A stretch of 64,000 nucleotides of DNA from Candidatus Melainabacteria bacterium (GTDB lineage Bacteria > Cyanobacteriota > Vampirovibrionia > Obscuribacterales > Obscuribacteraceae), in NCBI GenBank assembly GCA_003153555.1, contig PLZS01000086.1:18069-82068 (forward strand), in the 5' to 3' direction. A model generated the notes under the pieces. It saw only the letters and a program-made list of their open reading frames with translations, searched no databases and had not been told where the DNA came from. The position numbers and the translations under genes are program-made. The stretch's first letter is position 1; the number at the start of each line of letters is the position of its first letter. Below are positions 27,115-37,022 of the stretch, one piece after another.

Positions 27115-27551
27115 GTTATTGCTCGCCTATTGTAATGAGTAACGCCAAAACCAACGAATGAGGACGGTTATCCGCGTACGGATAAGGGGAAACCTTTAAG
27201 CAAACTTCGTTAGTACGGTTGCTGCATTTCTCGGGGTTGAAGATCTGCTACTTTGGATATTAGAGTCCCGGCGTGACCAAGTGGTGAGCACCTTGACATC
27301 GAGATTGGTTTTCAGCTCAGGTGCCAACAGGCTCAGAAAAAGCGGCTTACATGATTTGATTTCAGTCTGAAATTGTACGAATTCAAAGGGCCAGGGGCAT
27401 GGGGGAGCAGGTGCATGCGCCAGAGCGCCCATGATTTCCGGATTTACTCGGGAGATCATGGGCGTTGTGCCGTTACGTTGAATCCAACTTGTCTCTTAAT
27501 CGCCCTGCTGATTACAGGTCAATTGGACGAAAGAGGCTGGTGGTCGGACGA

Positions 27552-27836
27552 TTAATTGTCCCAATGGTGTAGTCCTTGAACTTGCTCACGGGTTACATAA
27601 CCATCCTTGTGAATGCCATTCCAATGTTCGCGAATCTGCTTATTTGACCATCGAGCATCATCGTGATGGTTTTTGTAATAATAACGATTCGCATCTTTGA
27701 ATTCGTTGTAATTCCAGCGCTGATCATTGTTGTGATCGTGGTGTTTGAACCAATCGTCTTGATCAGCTCTGGCCGGCTGTTGAAGAACTCCGAATGTCAG
27801 AGTTGCCAGCGCCATTGCAGCAATAGTCTTTTTCAT
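27552..27836 (-). CDS. secreted EF-hand-like small protein
   Basis: 94 residues from ATG 27836, preferred over 27863 because GAGG lies 7-8 bases upstream and it gives a clean signal peptide (MKKTIAAMALATLTFGVLQQPARA). The mature part is rich in Asp, Asn, His and aromatics. DHNNDQRWNYNEF matches the EF-hand loop DxNxDxxxxxxEF, so it may bind calcium. A second acidic segment (HKDGYVTREQV) looks like a degenerate second loop. Exported; role unknown. Confidence 0.7.
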   Translation of the reverse strand: MKKTIAAMALATLTFGVLQQPARADQDDWFKHHDHNNDQRWNYNEFKDANRYYYKNHHDDARWSNKQIREHWNGIHKDGYVTREQVQGLHHWDN

Positions 27837-27902
27837 TTGAAACCTCGTTTTTAATAATCCCAATTTAAGACAGTAACACAGACGCCCGTGATTTACTTGA
27901 CT

Positions 27903-28169
27903 TCACGTTTGCAAAACTGGGCGGACTGTTCCGCTAAACTGATGACTTTCCGGTGGGTAAATTAGTTCCCGGATCCGATGTGCCTTCTTGTCATCTGCAG
28001 TGCCGCAGTAGGCTGCACTCACATCAGCAGCCAGAGCCCAATCGGGCCGCACGAATTTATTGTCCGAGCAATACAATGCCATGCCGGCCATGGAATCCTG
28101 AGGCGTCCCAAGATGTATTGTCTGAGCCGGCAAATTTGGCTTCGCTGATGTGGTTAGTTTTTCACACAC
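27903..28169 (-). CDS. doubtful small hypothetical protein
   Basis: 88 residues, no ribosome binding site and no family. The middle (CSDNKFVRPDWALAADVSAA) looks like a plausible protein segment, so a fragment of a larger gene is possible. Otherwise this is the non-coding leader of the kinase on the other strand. Confidence 0.2.
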   Translation of the reverse strand: MCEKLTTSAKPNLPAQTIHLGTPQDSMAGMALYCSDNKFVRPDWALAADVSAAYCGTADDKKAHRIRELIYPPESHQFSGTVRPVLQT

Positions 28170-28439
28170 GGTTGAATGTTTAGAGAAATATTGGAATTTT
28201 GCAAGGCACCGTATGCGGTACTAAAGGTGTTTAGTCTATTGACAGTAGCGAACTGCAACTTCTGATACTTTGGACGGATGGGTAAAAGCGCACGACCTCG
28301 GCAAAACCCTTAAGGAAAATGGAGAAGGAACCCAAATTGCAGTCGCTGGATGCTATTCAACAAATGTTCATCTCTATATTTAGTGCCAAAACGGGGAAGA
28401 ACATAGTAGCAGCTCTTGCCAGGCAGGTACGTGGCAATA

Positions 28440-30758
28440 ATGACTAGCTCCCAAGACGACGAAAAAACAATCATCTCTACGAACTCCACTGGGCATTTAC
28501 GGTCCCAGGCTAAAACACGCACTTGCCCCAAGTGCGGCTTAACTGTTACCGATAACACGATGGTTTGTCCCGTCGATGGCACTGCAATCTTCGAGGCGCC
28601 AGGAAAAATTCTCGCGGACTCATATGAGTTTGTTTCGGTAACAGGCTGGGGCGGAATGAGCGTCATCTACAAAGCTCGTCAGCGTCAAACCGGGCACGTC
28701 GTAGCGATAAAAATGTTGCACTCGCTTTTGATGACCGATCAATCATTGAAGCGCTTTCAGCAAGAAGCCAAGGCGATTATGAGTTTGAGGCATCCAAACA
28801 TCATCACTGTTCACGACTTTGGCGTGTCTGAGCATGGACAACCTTATATGGTGATGGATTTTATCGAAGGAAAAACTTTAGGCGATGTAATCAAAGAGAC
28901 AAATGGATTGTCGTTGGAAGCGAGTTTGCATAGATTTATTCAGTTGTGTGACGCTTTGGACCACGCTCATCAAATTGGTGTGTTGCATCGGGACTTGAAA
29001 CCAAGCAATATCATGATTTCTAATCAAGATGGGAATTTTGAAGATGCGCGCATCGTAGATTTTGGTATCGCTAAACTTTTGGATAAAGAGGGAGGCGCTG
29101 ATGATGGACAGCTGACTCACACCGGCGAACTCTTTGGCAGCCCGCTTTATATGAGTCCAGAGCAGTGTCGCGGCTCTGAAGTCGACGCTCGCACGGATAT
29201 CTATTCATTGGGCTGCGTCATGTACGAGACATTGACCGGGCGGACTCCGTTTAGGGGTGCCACCATCGTCGATACCTTGGTGTTGCAAATGAACGAGATT
29301 CCCATTTCACTTGCCCAGGCAAGCTCTGGCAGACAATTCCCGCTCGAGTTGGAGAACGTTATCGCAAAAGCCCTTGCGAAAGATCCAGACGATCGATATC
29401 AAACCATGCAAGATTTGGAAATGGCCTTAATGGGCATTCAACTAAATTCCAAGGATGTTTCGCAGGGACAATACCGTCCCAAAAACAGGAAGACACCGAT
29501 AATTCCGGGCTTTGTCTACGGCACTGCCGCAGCCTTCATCATTGTCGCTTTTGGATTCACAATATGGTGGCAGAGCATATCCAAGCATGAAAATAGTGTC
29601 ACAGCTGCGCAATTGGACTCTATTAAAAAGGCTGCTGTTTTGAACTCGATAGAAGCTAAACGTGACCAACAAATTGTGTCCAATAACATTGAGATTCTCC
29701 TCAAATCAAAAAAGAATATGATCGACGATCCGATGCTTCGACAGCGTCTCAATGTCGATTTGGGTTTGGAAGAGTTGGATTTGAACAAGGCACAGGTTGG
29801 CGATGTTGGATGCCAATTTCTCCGCAATCAAAGGACATTGAAGAGGCTTTATCTCGATGATACCTTCGTTCACGATCAAGCTCTGGCAAATGCCATCGCC
29901 ACTTTGGATAAGCTAGAGAAGCTCAGTTTATGCAATACAAAGATTTCAGACAACGCAATTGGCTATTTGACCAACTTAACCAACGTCTGGGGCATTTATT
30001 TAAACGACTGCAAAGATGTTGCTGACAAAACGTTGGAAAGCGTAAGTAGCATGCCGAGGCTCAAAGAGCTTTCTGTTAACTCGACGGCTGTAACCGACGA
30101 GGGGTTCAAAAGTCTGCGTCGGATTTCTCTACAAAAGCTTTTTGCCTCTAACACCAAATTCGGTGACAAAGGCATGGCGGCTTTGTCCAATATGAAGTCT
30201 TTGACCGAACTACGTCTAAGCGACACAAAAGTTTCCGACGAGGGATTGGGGAAATTAGTCCACGCCCCTGACTTGACGTCACTGGATTTGTCCAAAACAT
30301 CTATTACAAATAAGGGAATAGCCTACCTCACGCGTTTCCCTTTGTTAGATAGCCTTGGTCTTGCTGACAATCCCATCACGGATGGTGGCACACCAGCACT
30401 AGCGAAATTACTAAAGCTGGATAGACTCAATCTCAAATCGACAAAGATCAGCGATGCAACACTGCTCACTTTAGCCAAGCTGCCCAGTTTGAGAGAACTA
30501 AATTTAAAAGACGATCGAATCACTGATACCGGAATAGAAGCAATTACTCATATGGACTCATTACAGGCTCTCAATCTATCCGGAACACAAATTACAGACG
30601 TTGGCTTGCATAAGCTGCTAAGCTGCAAGCATCTCAACAATTTAGTAATCGCCAATTGCTTAAGATTGACTGCACCTGGAGTCAAGGACTTCAGCAATCG
30701 CAAGAGAGACTGCAACGTAGTGGCCACGGAAGCAACTTACATTTATTGGTTTTATTGA
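28440..30758 (+). CDS. Ser/Thr protein kinase with zinc ribbon and LRR ectodomain
   Basis: 772 residues from ATG 28440. Residues 20-45 carry a double CxxC zinc ribbon (CPKCG..CPVDG). The Pkn2/PknB-type kinase domain spans about 58-330, with VAIKML, HRDLKPSN (about 183-190), DFGIAKLL and MSPEQ. A membrane helix follows at about 358-377 (FVYGTAAAFIIVAFGFTIWW). From about residue 440 to the end there are roughly a dozen leucine-rich repeats of 22-24 residues (LKRLYLDDTFVHDQALANAI; LDSLGLADNPITDGGTPALA). The kinase faces the cytoplasm and the LRRs lie outside, so it looks like a receptor kinase. Confidence 0.9.
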   Translation: MTSSQDDEKTIISTNSTGHLRSQAKTRTCPKCGLTVTDNTMVCPVDGTAIFEAPGKILADSYEFVSVTGWGGMSVIYKARQRQTGHVVAIKMLHSLLMTDQSLKRFQQEAKAIMSLRHPNIITVHDFGVSEHGQPYMVMDFIEGKTLGDVIKETNGLSLEASLHRFIQLCDALDHAHQIGVLHRDLKPSNIMISNQDGNFEDARIVDFGIAKLLDKEGGADDGQLTHTGELFGSPLYMSPEQCRGSEVDARTDIYSLGCVMYETLTGRTPFRGATIVDTLVLQMNEIPISLAQASSGRQFPLELENVIAKALAKDPDDRYQTMQDLEMALMGIQLNSKDVSQGQYRPKNRKTPIIPGFVYGTAAAFIIVAFGFTIWWQSISKHENSVTAAQLDSIKKAAVLNSIEAKRDQQIVSNNIEILLKSKKNMIDDPMLRQRLNVDLGLEELDLNKAQVGDVGCQFLRNQRTLKRLYLDDTFVHDQALANAIATLDKLEKLSLCNTKISDNAIGYLTNLTNVWGIYLNDCKDVADKTLESVSSMPRLKELSVNSTAVTDEGFKSLRRISLQKLFASNTKFGDKGMAALSNMKSLTELRLSDTKVSDEGLGKLVHAPDLTSLDLSKTSITNKGIAYLTRFPLLDSLGLADNPITDGGTPALAKLLKLDRLNLKSTKISDATLLTLAKLPSLRELNLKDDRITDTGIEAITHMDSLQALNLSGTQITDVGLHKLLSCKHLNNLVIANCLRLTAPGVKDFSNRKRDCNVVATEATYIYWFY

Positions 30759-30841
30759 CTTGATTCTCCGTTTTATTCAAAGTCCTATAACTGTGCCATC
30801 ACCCCTGATGCGTCGCAACGTGTGATTAGTCACTTATCTGT

Positions 30842-32269
30842 TTAGTTCACTGGTTCGTAAGTGTCAGCGTAGGATTTCGCTGTGACTCTGGCAAAGTGTG
30901 TTCCAGGTTCGCCTGTTGCAGTGTTGTAATCATAGTTAGCTAACCAATCGCCAGCATCACCATGCATAGGTCCCCAAGTTGTTTCGAAATCGATAGGCGC
31001 TTTCAGCTGCACCATATGAACGGGTGCTGCTCCAGTATTTGTAAATGCGGTTAGGTCACTGTTCTCAGCGAGTTGCTCAGGAGTCACCAGGTATGCCTTG
31101 AGGATGTCCTTTTCGGCTGGAGTCCATTGGTTTACCATGCCGTTTTCGATATTAGGTGTACCGTCTGCGTTTAGTCTTGTTGCGATCCATTGCCCTTCTG
31201 GAGCTTGAACACCAGCTGGATTTTCGAGTGTCGGAACAAGTCTGCCTTCCGGTCCTGCCTGTTCAAAGTGCACTTGGTAAAGCTGTTTCACTGACGGAAC
31301 CACAGCATCATCGGCTTGGGCAGCGCGGAAGAGATCTTGATTATGTGCAATTGAATCTTCCAGTGTTATCGGTTGTGGTGTTATTGCGCTTTCTGGAGCG
31401 GCATCGGTGGCAGCGACAGTGGCAGGAGCATCGGTGGCAGCGACAGTGGCAGGAGCATCGACGGCAGCGACAGTTGCGGGAGCATCGGCAGAGATTGCAC
31501 TTGCGCTTGGTGTCAGAACGCTCACGCCATTTACATCAGTAACTTGGTATTGTCCACTTCTTACGGCATTTCCGAGGATGCTACTGACGCTTGCGTCATC
31601 AGCAGAGGCGCTCGCTGCGGACATACTGCTGATTACGTCACCGGCGGCTGAAGCGACAGGTCCAGCTGCCATACCACCCAGAGCGCCCGCGGCGACCAAT
31701 GTCGCTCCGCCGCCAACATTCTGCAAATCAGTGTGCGCTTGAGTCACCTCAGCTGCTGAAAAGGTACCTGTATTGGTGACGACATCTGCATCATGAATCC
31801 AGCCACCTATGTGTGTTGCTAACTCGACTGAACCAATGATGGCTCCGACTGCTAAAGCACCGATACCCACTATAGGTGCTGTAACTGCGGCGACGGCAGT
31901 GATAGCAAGTCCAGCGGCGAGTCCGACGGCTGCAGCTTCAATCACGTGGTCAGGATGATCCTTGATTTCGTTCCAGGCGCCAGTGCCTAGATCCGAAGCA
32001 ATCGTTTCTGCATTGTGCATGAAGTGATCGAATCCACTTTCGTGAGAGTCGGAAGTGCCGTTGGAGTCAGAGTCATGTCCGGAAATTTTCAGATCAGGCA
32101 GAGTTGACAATGTTACTAGTGCAGCTGAATCCGCAGCACTGTTTGCTCGCTGGTCAGCACCACCAGAGTTGGTAATGTCTTGTTGTTGGAACAGAATTCT
32201 GCTGGCGCTATCGTTGTTGTTCTGGCGAACTTCACTGTCATTGCTTGCCAATATTCGATCTGATGACAT
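30842..32269 (-). CDS. hypothetical protein with hydrophobic Ala/Gly core and DAPATVAAT repeats
   Basis: 475 residues. AGGAG lies 8 bases before the ATG. An acidic N-terminal part (about 1-90) precedes an Ala/Gly-rich hydrophobic region (about 100-230, AAAVGLAAGLAITAVAAVTAP and VGIGALAVGAIIG), which resembles pore-forming or membrane-inserting toxin-like helices. A 9-residue repeat (DAPATVAAT, three to four copies) separates it from a C-terminal domain (about 310-475) with VPSVKQLYQVHFEQAGPEG and DWLANYDYNTATGEPG. No catalytic motif. A two-domain layout with a membrane-like middle fits an exported effector or an envelope protein; unproven. Confidence 0.55.
   Translation of the reverse strand: MSSDRILASNDSEVRQNNNDSASRILFQQQDITNSGGADQRANSAADSAALVTLSTLPDLKISGHDSDSNGTSDSHESGFDHFMHNAETIASDLGTGAWNEIKDHPDHVIEAAAVGLAAGLAITAVAAVTAPIVGIGALAVGAIIGSVELATHIGGWIHDADVVTNTGTFSAAEVTQAHTDLQNVGGGATLVAAGALGGMAAGPVASAAGDVISSMSAASASADDASVSSILGNAVRSGQYQVTDVNGVSVLTPSASAISADAPATVAAVDAPATVAATDAPATVAATDAAPESAITPQPITLEDSIAHNQDLFRAAQADDAVVPSVKQLYQVHFEQAGPEGRLVPTLENPAGVQAPEGQWIATRLNADGTPNIENGMVNQWTPAEKDILKAYLVTPEQLAENSDLTAFTNTGAAPVHMVQLKAPIDFETTWGPMHGDAGDWLANYDYNTATGEPGTHFARVTAKSYADTYEPVN
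31400..31490. repeat. 27-bp tandem repeat encoding DAPATVAAT
   Basis: GCATCGGTGGCAGCGACAGT recurs at about 31400 and 31427, with a third degenerate copy just after. The first two copies are nearly identical in DNA. Confidence 0.7.
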
Positions 32270-32548
32270 TTGCCTTCTCCTCTTGGGTGCTGACGCGCAC
32301 GTGAATTTGACTCAGAGCACTTTGGAAGTGTTCAGCGTCTAAACTGCGTATCTACCGGGATGTTCTTTTGGTAATCAGGTCTTCGATGCATCTGGCGAAA
32401 TTCGATGCCCGCCCCGCTTGCTACATATCTTAGGGCTGCGGTGTATCACAGAAAGGGCAGCGGTGTGTCAGGGGTGTGTCACCAATGCAAACTTGTGTGG
32501 ACGTGGACATATGGGGCGTTGCGCTCAACATATCCTGGGAGCGCCGCC

Positions 32549-32790
32549 ATGGAGCGCGACTGTCCACAGTCGCCCATATAAGGGAGCGCGACCGTCCACA
32601 GTCGTGTGTCTGGGAATCCTGGGAGCGCCGCCATCCTGGCGGCATCGAAACCTGGGGGCACCGCCATGGAAGCGCGACTGTCCACAGTCGCCCATATAAG
32701 GGAGCGCGACCGGCCACAGTCGTGTGTCTGGGAATCCTGGGCACCGCCATCCTGGCGGCATCGAAACCTGGGGGCACCGCCATCCCTGGC
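32549..32790. repeat. 118-bp tandem repeat with palindromic cores
   Basis: Two copies offset by 118 bases start near 32557 and 32675. Each contains two palindromic cores of the type CGACTGTCCACAGTCG: 32557-32572 and 32589-32604 in the first copy (the second core has one change), then 32675-32690 and 32707-32722. Each also has a Gly-rich-looking GCCGCCATCCTGGCGG dyad. A 30-base stretch at 32666-32695 recurs exactly at 43511-43540. The gap 32270-32907 has no gene I can support; it is open in several frames on both strands only because of this GC-rich repeat. Confidence 0.8.
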
Positions 32791-32907
32791 GCCATCCCTG
32801 GCGGCATCGAATCCTGGGCGCGCCGAGGAGCACCCCAGGGCCTCGCCTGCTTCCAGCCTGCTTCTATTAACGGATGCGGCAGCGCAGCGCAGCCGCCGCC
32901 CAAATTG

Positions 32908-33585
32908 CTATTTTGAGTTAAACCGGTATCCCGCACCGTGCACGGTTTCTATCAGCGCACTTTGATTTTTCGACACTTCTAATTTTTGGCGTAATCGCTT
33001 AAGGGTGCTTCGAAAGGCATCAGTGGAGGGCTCGGTTTCAGAGCTCCAAACCCTGATCATGACTGCCTCTGCGCTAAAGACCCGATCAGGATTGCGCATG
33101 AAAAATTCCAGTAAACTAAATTCCTTTGGCAGCAGAACGATCTCCTTCCCTTCTCGAGTGACTCGTAGTTGGTCTGGAATCAATACGATTTCTCTAAATT
33201 CCAATTGATTGGAAACTTGCCTTGACTGTCTTCGCAGCTGGGCACGAATCCTTGCGGAAAGCTCCTTGAGGGAATAAGGCTTTGTTAGATAATCGTCGGC
33301 GCCACCATCCAGCCCATCTTCTTTGTCTTCGTCTTTCGCTTTAGCCGTCAACATGATCACAGGCGTGGTGTGCCCTGTTGCGCGAAAGTGTTTCAGGACC
33401 TCATATCCAGACATGCCAGGCAGGTCCCAGTCCAGCAATATGATGTCGTATTCGATCATGAGCAAGTGCTCAAGTCCATCTGTTCCGTTCCTTGCCACTT
33501 CGACAACGTGCCGTTCAGACTGAAGCCACGTCGAAACCATCTCCGCTGTGTTTGTGTCATCTTCTACTACCAGAATTTTAGCCAC
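32908..33585 (-). CDS. OmpR/PhoB-type response regulator
   Basis: 225 residues from GTG 33585, which has GAAGAG upstream; the longer frame to 33633 lacks a site. The receiver is complete: E8-D9-D10, D52 (LLDWDLPGMSG), Thr switch in VIMLTAKA, Lys in YLTKPYS. The C-terminal winged helix spans residues about 130-222 (VLLPKEFSLLEFFMRNPDRV, FRSTLKRLRQKL, TVHGAGYRF). Its partner should be the histidine kinase at 33673, 87 bases upstream on the same strand. DNA-binding regulator; targets unknown. Confidence 0.92.
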   Translation of the reverse strand: MAKILVVEDDTNTAEMVSTWLQSERHVVEVARNGTDGLEHLLMIEYDIILLDWDLPGMSGYEVLKHFRATGHTTPVIMLTAKAKDEDKEDGLDGGADDYLTKPYSLKELSARIRAQLRRQSRQVSNQLEFREIVLIPDQLRVTREGKEIVLLPKEFSLLEFFMRNPDRVFSAEAVMIRVWSSETEPSTDAFRSTLKRLRQKLEVSKNQSALIETVHGAGYRFNSK

Positions 33586-33672
33586 TAGATACTCTTCTTC
33601 ACTTGCCAATAAACAATTCGGTCGGTCAATCATCAGCCGGAGGCGGTTTAAATTGTCCTGAGAACTCCCGGA

Positions 33673-35136
33673 TTAAGCAGGTCTCCAAATCGGAAGAGTT
33701 ACTATAAAAGTACTTCCCTTGCCCACCTCGCTTTCAACCCTAATCGAGCCGTTATGCAATTCGACCAGTTCTTTCGCGATTGGAAGCCCCAGTCCGGTGC
33801 CGGTGACATTTGCCGTTGCTTTCAGGCGGCTAAACCGCTCAAAAATCAGCCTCATTTCATCCGTCGAGATACCAGGACCTTGATCCGCCACAGCAATTTC
33901 GACATTTTGATCGGACTTTCTGGTTGTTATCGAAACGATGGATTTCTCAGGAGCAAATTTTATGGCGTTCGACAATATATTGACGAAAACCTCTTGCAAC
34001 CAGAATGCATCACCACTAACATCGCATTCCTCGCTCGTGTAATCCGTGACCATGGAAATATTTTTCGCTTGGGCTAGAACATTTACCGATTCAAGACATT
34101 TGTCTAAGATTGGCGCCACTTCGAGCAAAGTAGTTTGCAGTTTAACGTTGCCTGTGCGCAATTTTTCAAGCTGAAGAACACTATCAATTAGCCCGACCAT
34201 GTGTTGTGAGGCACTCTCTGTGGTGGCAAGCAATCGAGTGCCTTGCTCGTTCAATTCACCGAAGAGTCCAGCTTCAAGCATCTCCAAATAGCTGCGAACA
34301 GCTTGCAATGGCGTTTTCAAATCGTGAGTAATCATCGCGGTTACCTCCTGCCTCATGCGCTTTGCTGCTTCAATCAGATTGGCTGCATAATGCAAATGGT
34401 TATCGAGTTCTGCAACTTCATCAGTTCCTCCTAAAGGTGCCAGCAAAGGCTCTCCTTTAGCAAGTTTGTCGGCGTTCTCGCCAACCTGCGACAACCTGCC
34501 AGCAAGATGCTTGCTAAACATCGCTGCGCAAAAGAGAGCGAACAAAACGCTGAATCCGAGCGCAGCCTTTAGGAGGAGTCTAATGCGCTCCCGGAGCTTG
34601 CGGCTGGCGATGTCATCGGTTCCACGCATGCTCAGCTCGCCTAATTCGAGTAGTCCATTTTGCATACTGTTGTGTAGTTCGCCATTGAGCTTTCTTTTGT
34701 ACATACGCGGCAGCTCTTGATCAGGACTGTCCTGAACTTGTCGTCCGAAGTCCATGAGATCATCCTTGGCTTGCATAAGGCCGCGGCTGCAAATCTCAAC
34801 TTTTTCAAGTAGTACTGGATCATCTTTTGCCAGCACTTTCATCTGCTTGAACCGCACCATAATATTTGCTAGTTGATGCTTGACAGCGAGTGTTCGACTA
34901 ATTATGCTCGGCTCGTTACCGATATGAAGAGGGTCAGGTTCGAAAGTGTCAGTGATGGAAATAACGTCGTGCACGACTCCGTTGATTGCATCGCTTATCT
35001 TCTTGTTATTGTTGACACGCTCTGCCTCAATTTCTATCTGATTTTGAAGGTTGAGCAGTGCTCCGAATATCGTTATTTCGAAGCACAGAGGAATACTCAC
35101 CAACAGTAATCCTTTGTGTAAAAGTTTCAGCTTCAT
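33673..35136 (-). CDS. sensor histidine kinase, membrane bound
   Basis: 487 residues. A signal-like N-terminal helix (LLHKGLLLVSIPLCFEITIFG) and a second helix at about 188-210 bound an extracytoplasmic helical domain. HAMP follows, then HisKA with ITHDLKTPLQAVRSYLEMLE (His about 271), and an HATPase with NILSNAIKFAPE, DQGPGIS and GTGLGLPI. It matches the kinase at 6006-7523 in layout and in the first helix, so the two look paralogous. The 225-residue regulator downstream is its natural partner. Confidence 0.92.
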   Translation of the reverse strand: MKLKLLHKGLLLVSIPLCFEITIFGALLNLQNQIEIEAERVNNNKKISDAINGVVHDVISITDTFEPDPLHIGNEPSIISRTLAVKHQLANIMVRFKQMKVLAKDDPVLLEKVEICSRGLMQAKDDLMDFGRQVQDSPDQELPRMYKRKLNGELHNSMQNGLLELGELSMRGTDDIASRKLRERIRLLLKAALGFSVLFALFCAAMFSKHLAGRLSQVGENADKLAKGEPLLAPLGGTDEVAELDNHLHYAANLIEAAKRMRQEVTAMITHDLKTPLQAVRSYLEMLEAGLFGELNEQGTRLLATTESASQHMVGLIDSVLQLEKLRTGNVKLQTTLLEVAPILDKCLESVNVLAQAKNISMVTDYTSEECDVSGDAFWLQEVFVNILSNAIKFAPEKSIVSITTRKSDQNVEIAVADQGPGISTDEMRLIFERFSRLKATANVTGTGLGLPIAKELVELHNGSIRVESEVGKGSTFIVTLPIWRPA

Positions 35137-35348
35137 AGTTGTCTAAGGGCTGGGCAACAATAGGAGAAGTAGTATTTGCAATCATCATTATAGTCGTGAA
35201 ATTTCTCATTTTGGATTAAGAAATCGTACTTCGACATTATACAGTAATCCAACCGGAGTCTGCCACTAGGAGTCTGCCAAGATGCCATTGTTTGGCACCG
35301 AATATAGTGCGCCAAGGAAATGTGGTGCCAAGGATGACTATTCGTTCG

Positions 35349-36497
35349 TCAAGGTTTTGCTTTAGTTAGATATCCACTTATTGAAATGCCTTTAGTATTG
35401 TTTTTGTCGGGGTCACATACGGAAATTTGTACTAACATCTTATCGGGACCAAGTGCACTGTAGCGAGCCACCATTTCGCGATAGCCAACAATCGTTCCGT
35501 TTGGAGATTGGATCGGTGATAGGGTTCGTTGATCATAAATTCCCGGTGCCACCATTACCGTCGAGGACTCTGCGATCCGTCCATCTCTAAGCAACTCATT
35601 CGGTAAATTGTTTGCACCACCAGAGCCGCGCCCATTTCCTGGCGACGCACCGTCCGACGTGCGTTTTATGATGTAGCCTGAAGTTGGGCTACCGCTCACG
35701 TCCATTGTGTGTCCGTTTGTGTACATTTTTGCGGCACCGATATCGACACGGTCGGTCGTTACAGTCGTTCCTCTGTCGATCCGCAGCGAGTCATCGGCTC
35801 TAAAGTAGCGACCATTAAAAGATGTCGGACCACCAAATGTGATACCGTTGTTATGGTAATTGATTAGAGGCTGCTCGCGGTTGATCGAATTAGGATCCGC
35901 AGATGCACCGCTCCAGGGCTTGCCGATCTGGACGCCATCTCCTATGTATACATTGCCACCAATGTGAACATCTCCAACACCATTCTCTCCGTGTTCAACA
36001 ATGTGTGCTCCTGGAAGCACCCAAAGGTGTCCGTTTTCGCCGCTGCGAAAAAATATGATGTCAGGCGAGATGTCCCCTCTGCGACTATTATCAGTTACGC
36101 TGATTTCGGGAATCCGCAAGCCATCGTTATCGCCGCTCACTTTGAGCGACATTTTAGCTGCCTTGCCTGTTAGATATTGATTGTTCGGACCAGCCAATGG
36201 AGTCTCTTTGAGCAGCGGTGCGTCGTTCAATCGCACAGATCCATTCCATACGCCCTTCCATTGTTCGGGCAGCGATCGACAAGCGTTACCCTTCATGAGC
36301 GGAAGCGAGGTTGGGGCATCTGCATAGACACTTACTCCACCAGAGATGGGCGCCGTGGCACCCTCCTTCTGTCCGACACCAAGTTGGTCAACCTGACACG
36401 AGGCACCCAAGGGAAAAACGACAAAGCAGCTCAGTAACATTGAAGCTGCGATTGCCTGAGTTAGAATTTGAGAGGATGAATTCATGCGTCTCGGCAT
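35349..36497 (-). CDS. secreted hypothetical protein
   Basis: 382 residues from ATG 36497, with AAGGA about 10 bases upstream. A signal peptide is clear (residues ~6-34, ILTQAIAASMLLSCFVVFPLG). The mature protein is beta-rich, with short Gly/Asn turns and left-handed-helix-like strands (HIVEHGENGVGDVHIGGNVY and IGDGVQIGKPWSG), a Gly-rich linker near residue 280 and a C-terminal domain with two Cys. No family recognised. It resembles secreted adhesin-like or cell-wall proteins. The 551 bases upstream (36498-37048) hold nothing convincing. Confidence 0.6.
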   Translation of the reverse strand: MPRRMNSSSQILTQAIAASMLLSCFVVFPLGASCQVDQLGVGQKEGATAPISGGVSVYADAPTSLPLMKGNACRSLPEQWKGVWNGSVRLNDAPLLKETPLAGPNNQYLTGKAAKMSLKVSGDNDGLRIPEISVTDNSRRGDISPDIIFFRSGENGHLWVLPGAHIVEHGENGVGDVHIGGNVYIGDGVQIGKPWSGASADPNSINREQPLINYHNNGITFGGPTSFNGRYFRADDSLRIDRGTTVTTDRVDIGAAKMYTNGHTMDVSGSPTSGYIIKRTSDGASPGNGRGSGGANNLPNELLRDGRIAESSTVMVAPGIYDQRTLSPIQSPNGTIVGYREMVARYSALGPDKMLVQISVCDPDKNNTKGISISGYLTKAKP

Positions 36498-37022
36498 GTG
36501 TGTTAAGTCCTTAGATTTTGTGGACACTCAGACTGATCATGAACGCTCAGAAGCTTATGTGCTGATTATAGTGCATGTAAAACGCGGCGACTGGATACTG
36601 ATGGGGCTTTGGCTGGTGTCTATAAGAAAAGGCAAGAAGATGCCGCGAGGGCTCTCGTTGGCTGGAGGAATAAAATGGAAGGGCATGGTGACGCAGAAAT
36701 ACCGCGTTGAAGATAGGGAGGAGCGAAATATAACTTGTCACTGCATTTGGTGCCGCGCAGTTTCGACTGGCAAACCGGATCGCAATTCTCAACCATTGTG
36801 CACTGTATATGGTGATCGGTCGTGTGTTTGGTGATTGATTGACTGTTGTCAAAATCTAGCCATTGAACCGAGGAGTGGAGTGGAATGGAAAATAATTTGC
36901 AATTTCCTGGGGTGCACAGGTTATGGACGGGGTAATTGGTGGCACATAGTACATTGCCGGTCGCATCTGTCCTTCAAGCGGCTTGTGCGAGCTTCATCGA
37001 TGACTGGGCTGGCTGCTAACCG

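Noticed and set aside
27196..27459. Minus-strand frame with Pro-rich segment (HAPAPPCPWPF)
   Set aside because: Lies in a hairpin-rich gap, has no ribosome site and no natural protein pattern.
32430..32936. Long open frames on both strands through the GC-rich 32.5-kb repeat region
   Set aside because: The frames are open in several phases because of the 118-bp repeat, translate to low-complexity repeats (GAPRIR, WRCPG), and lack a ribosome binding site.
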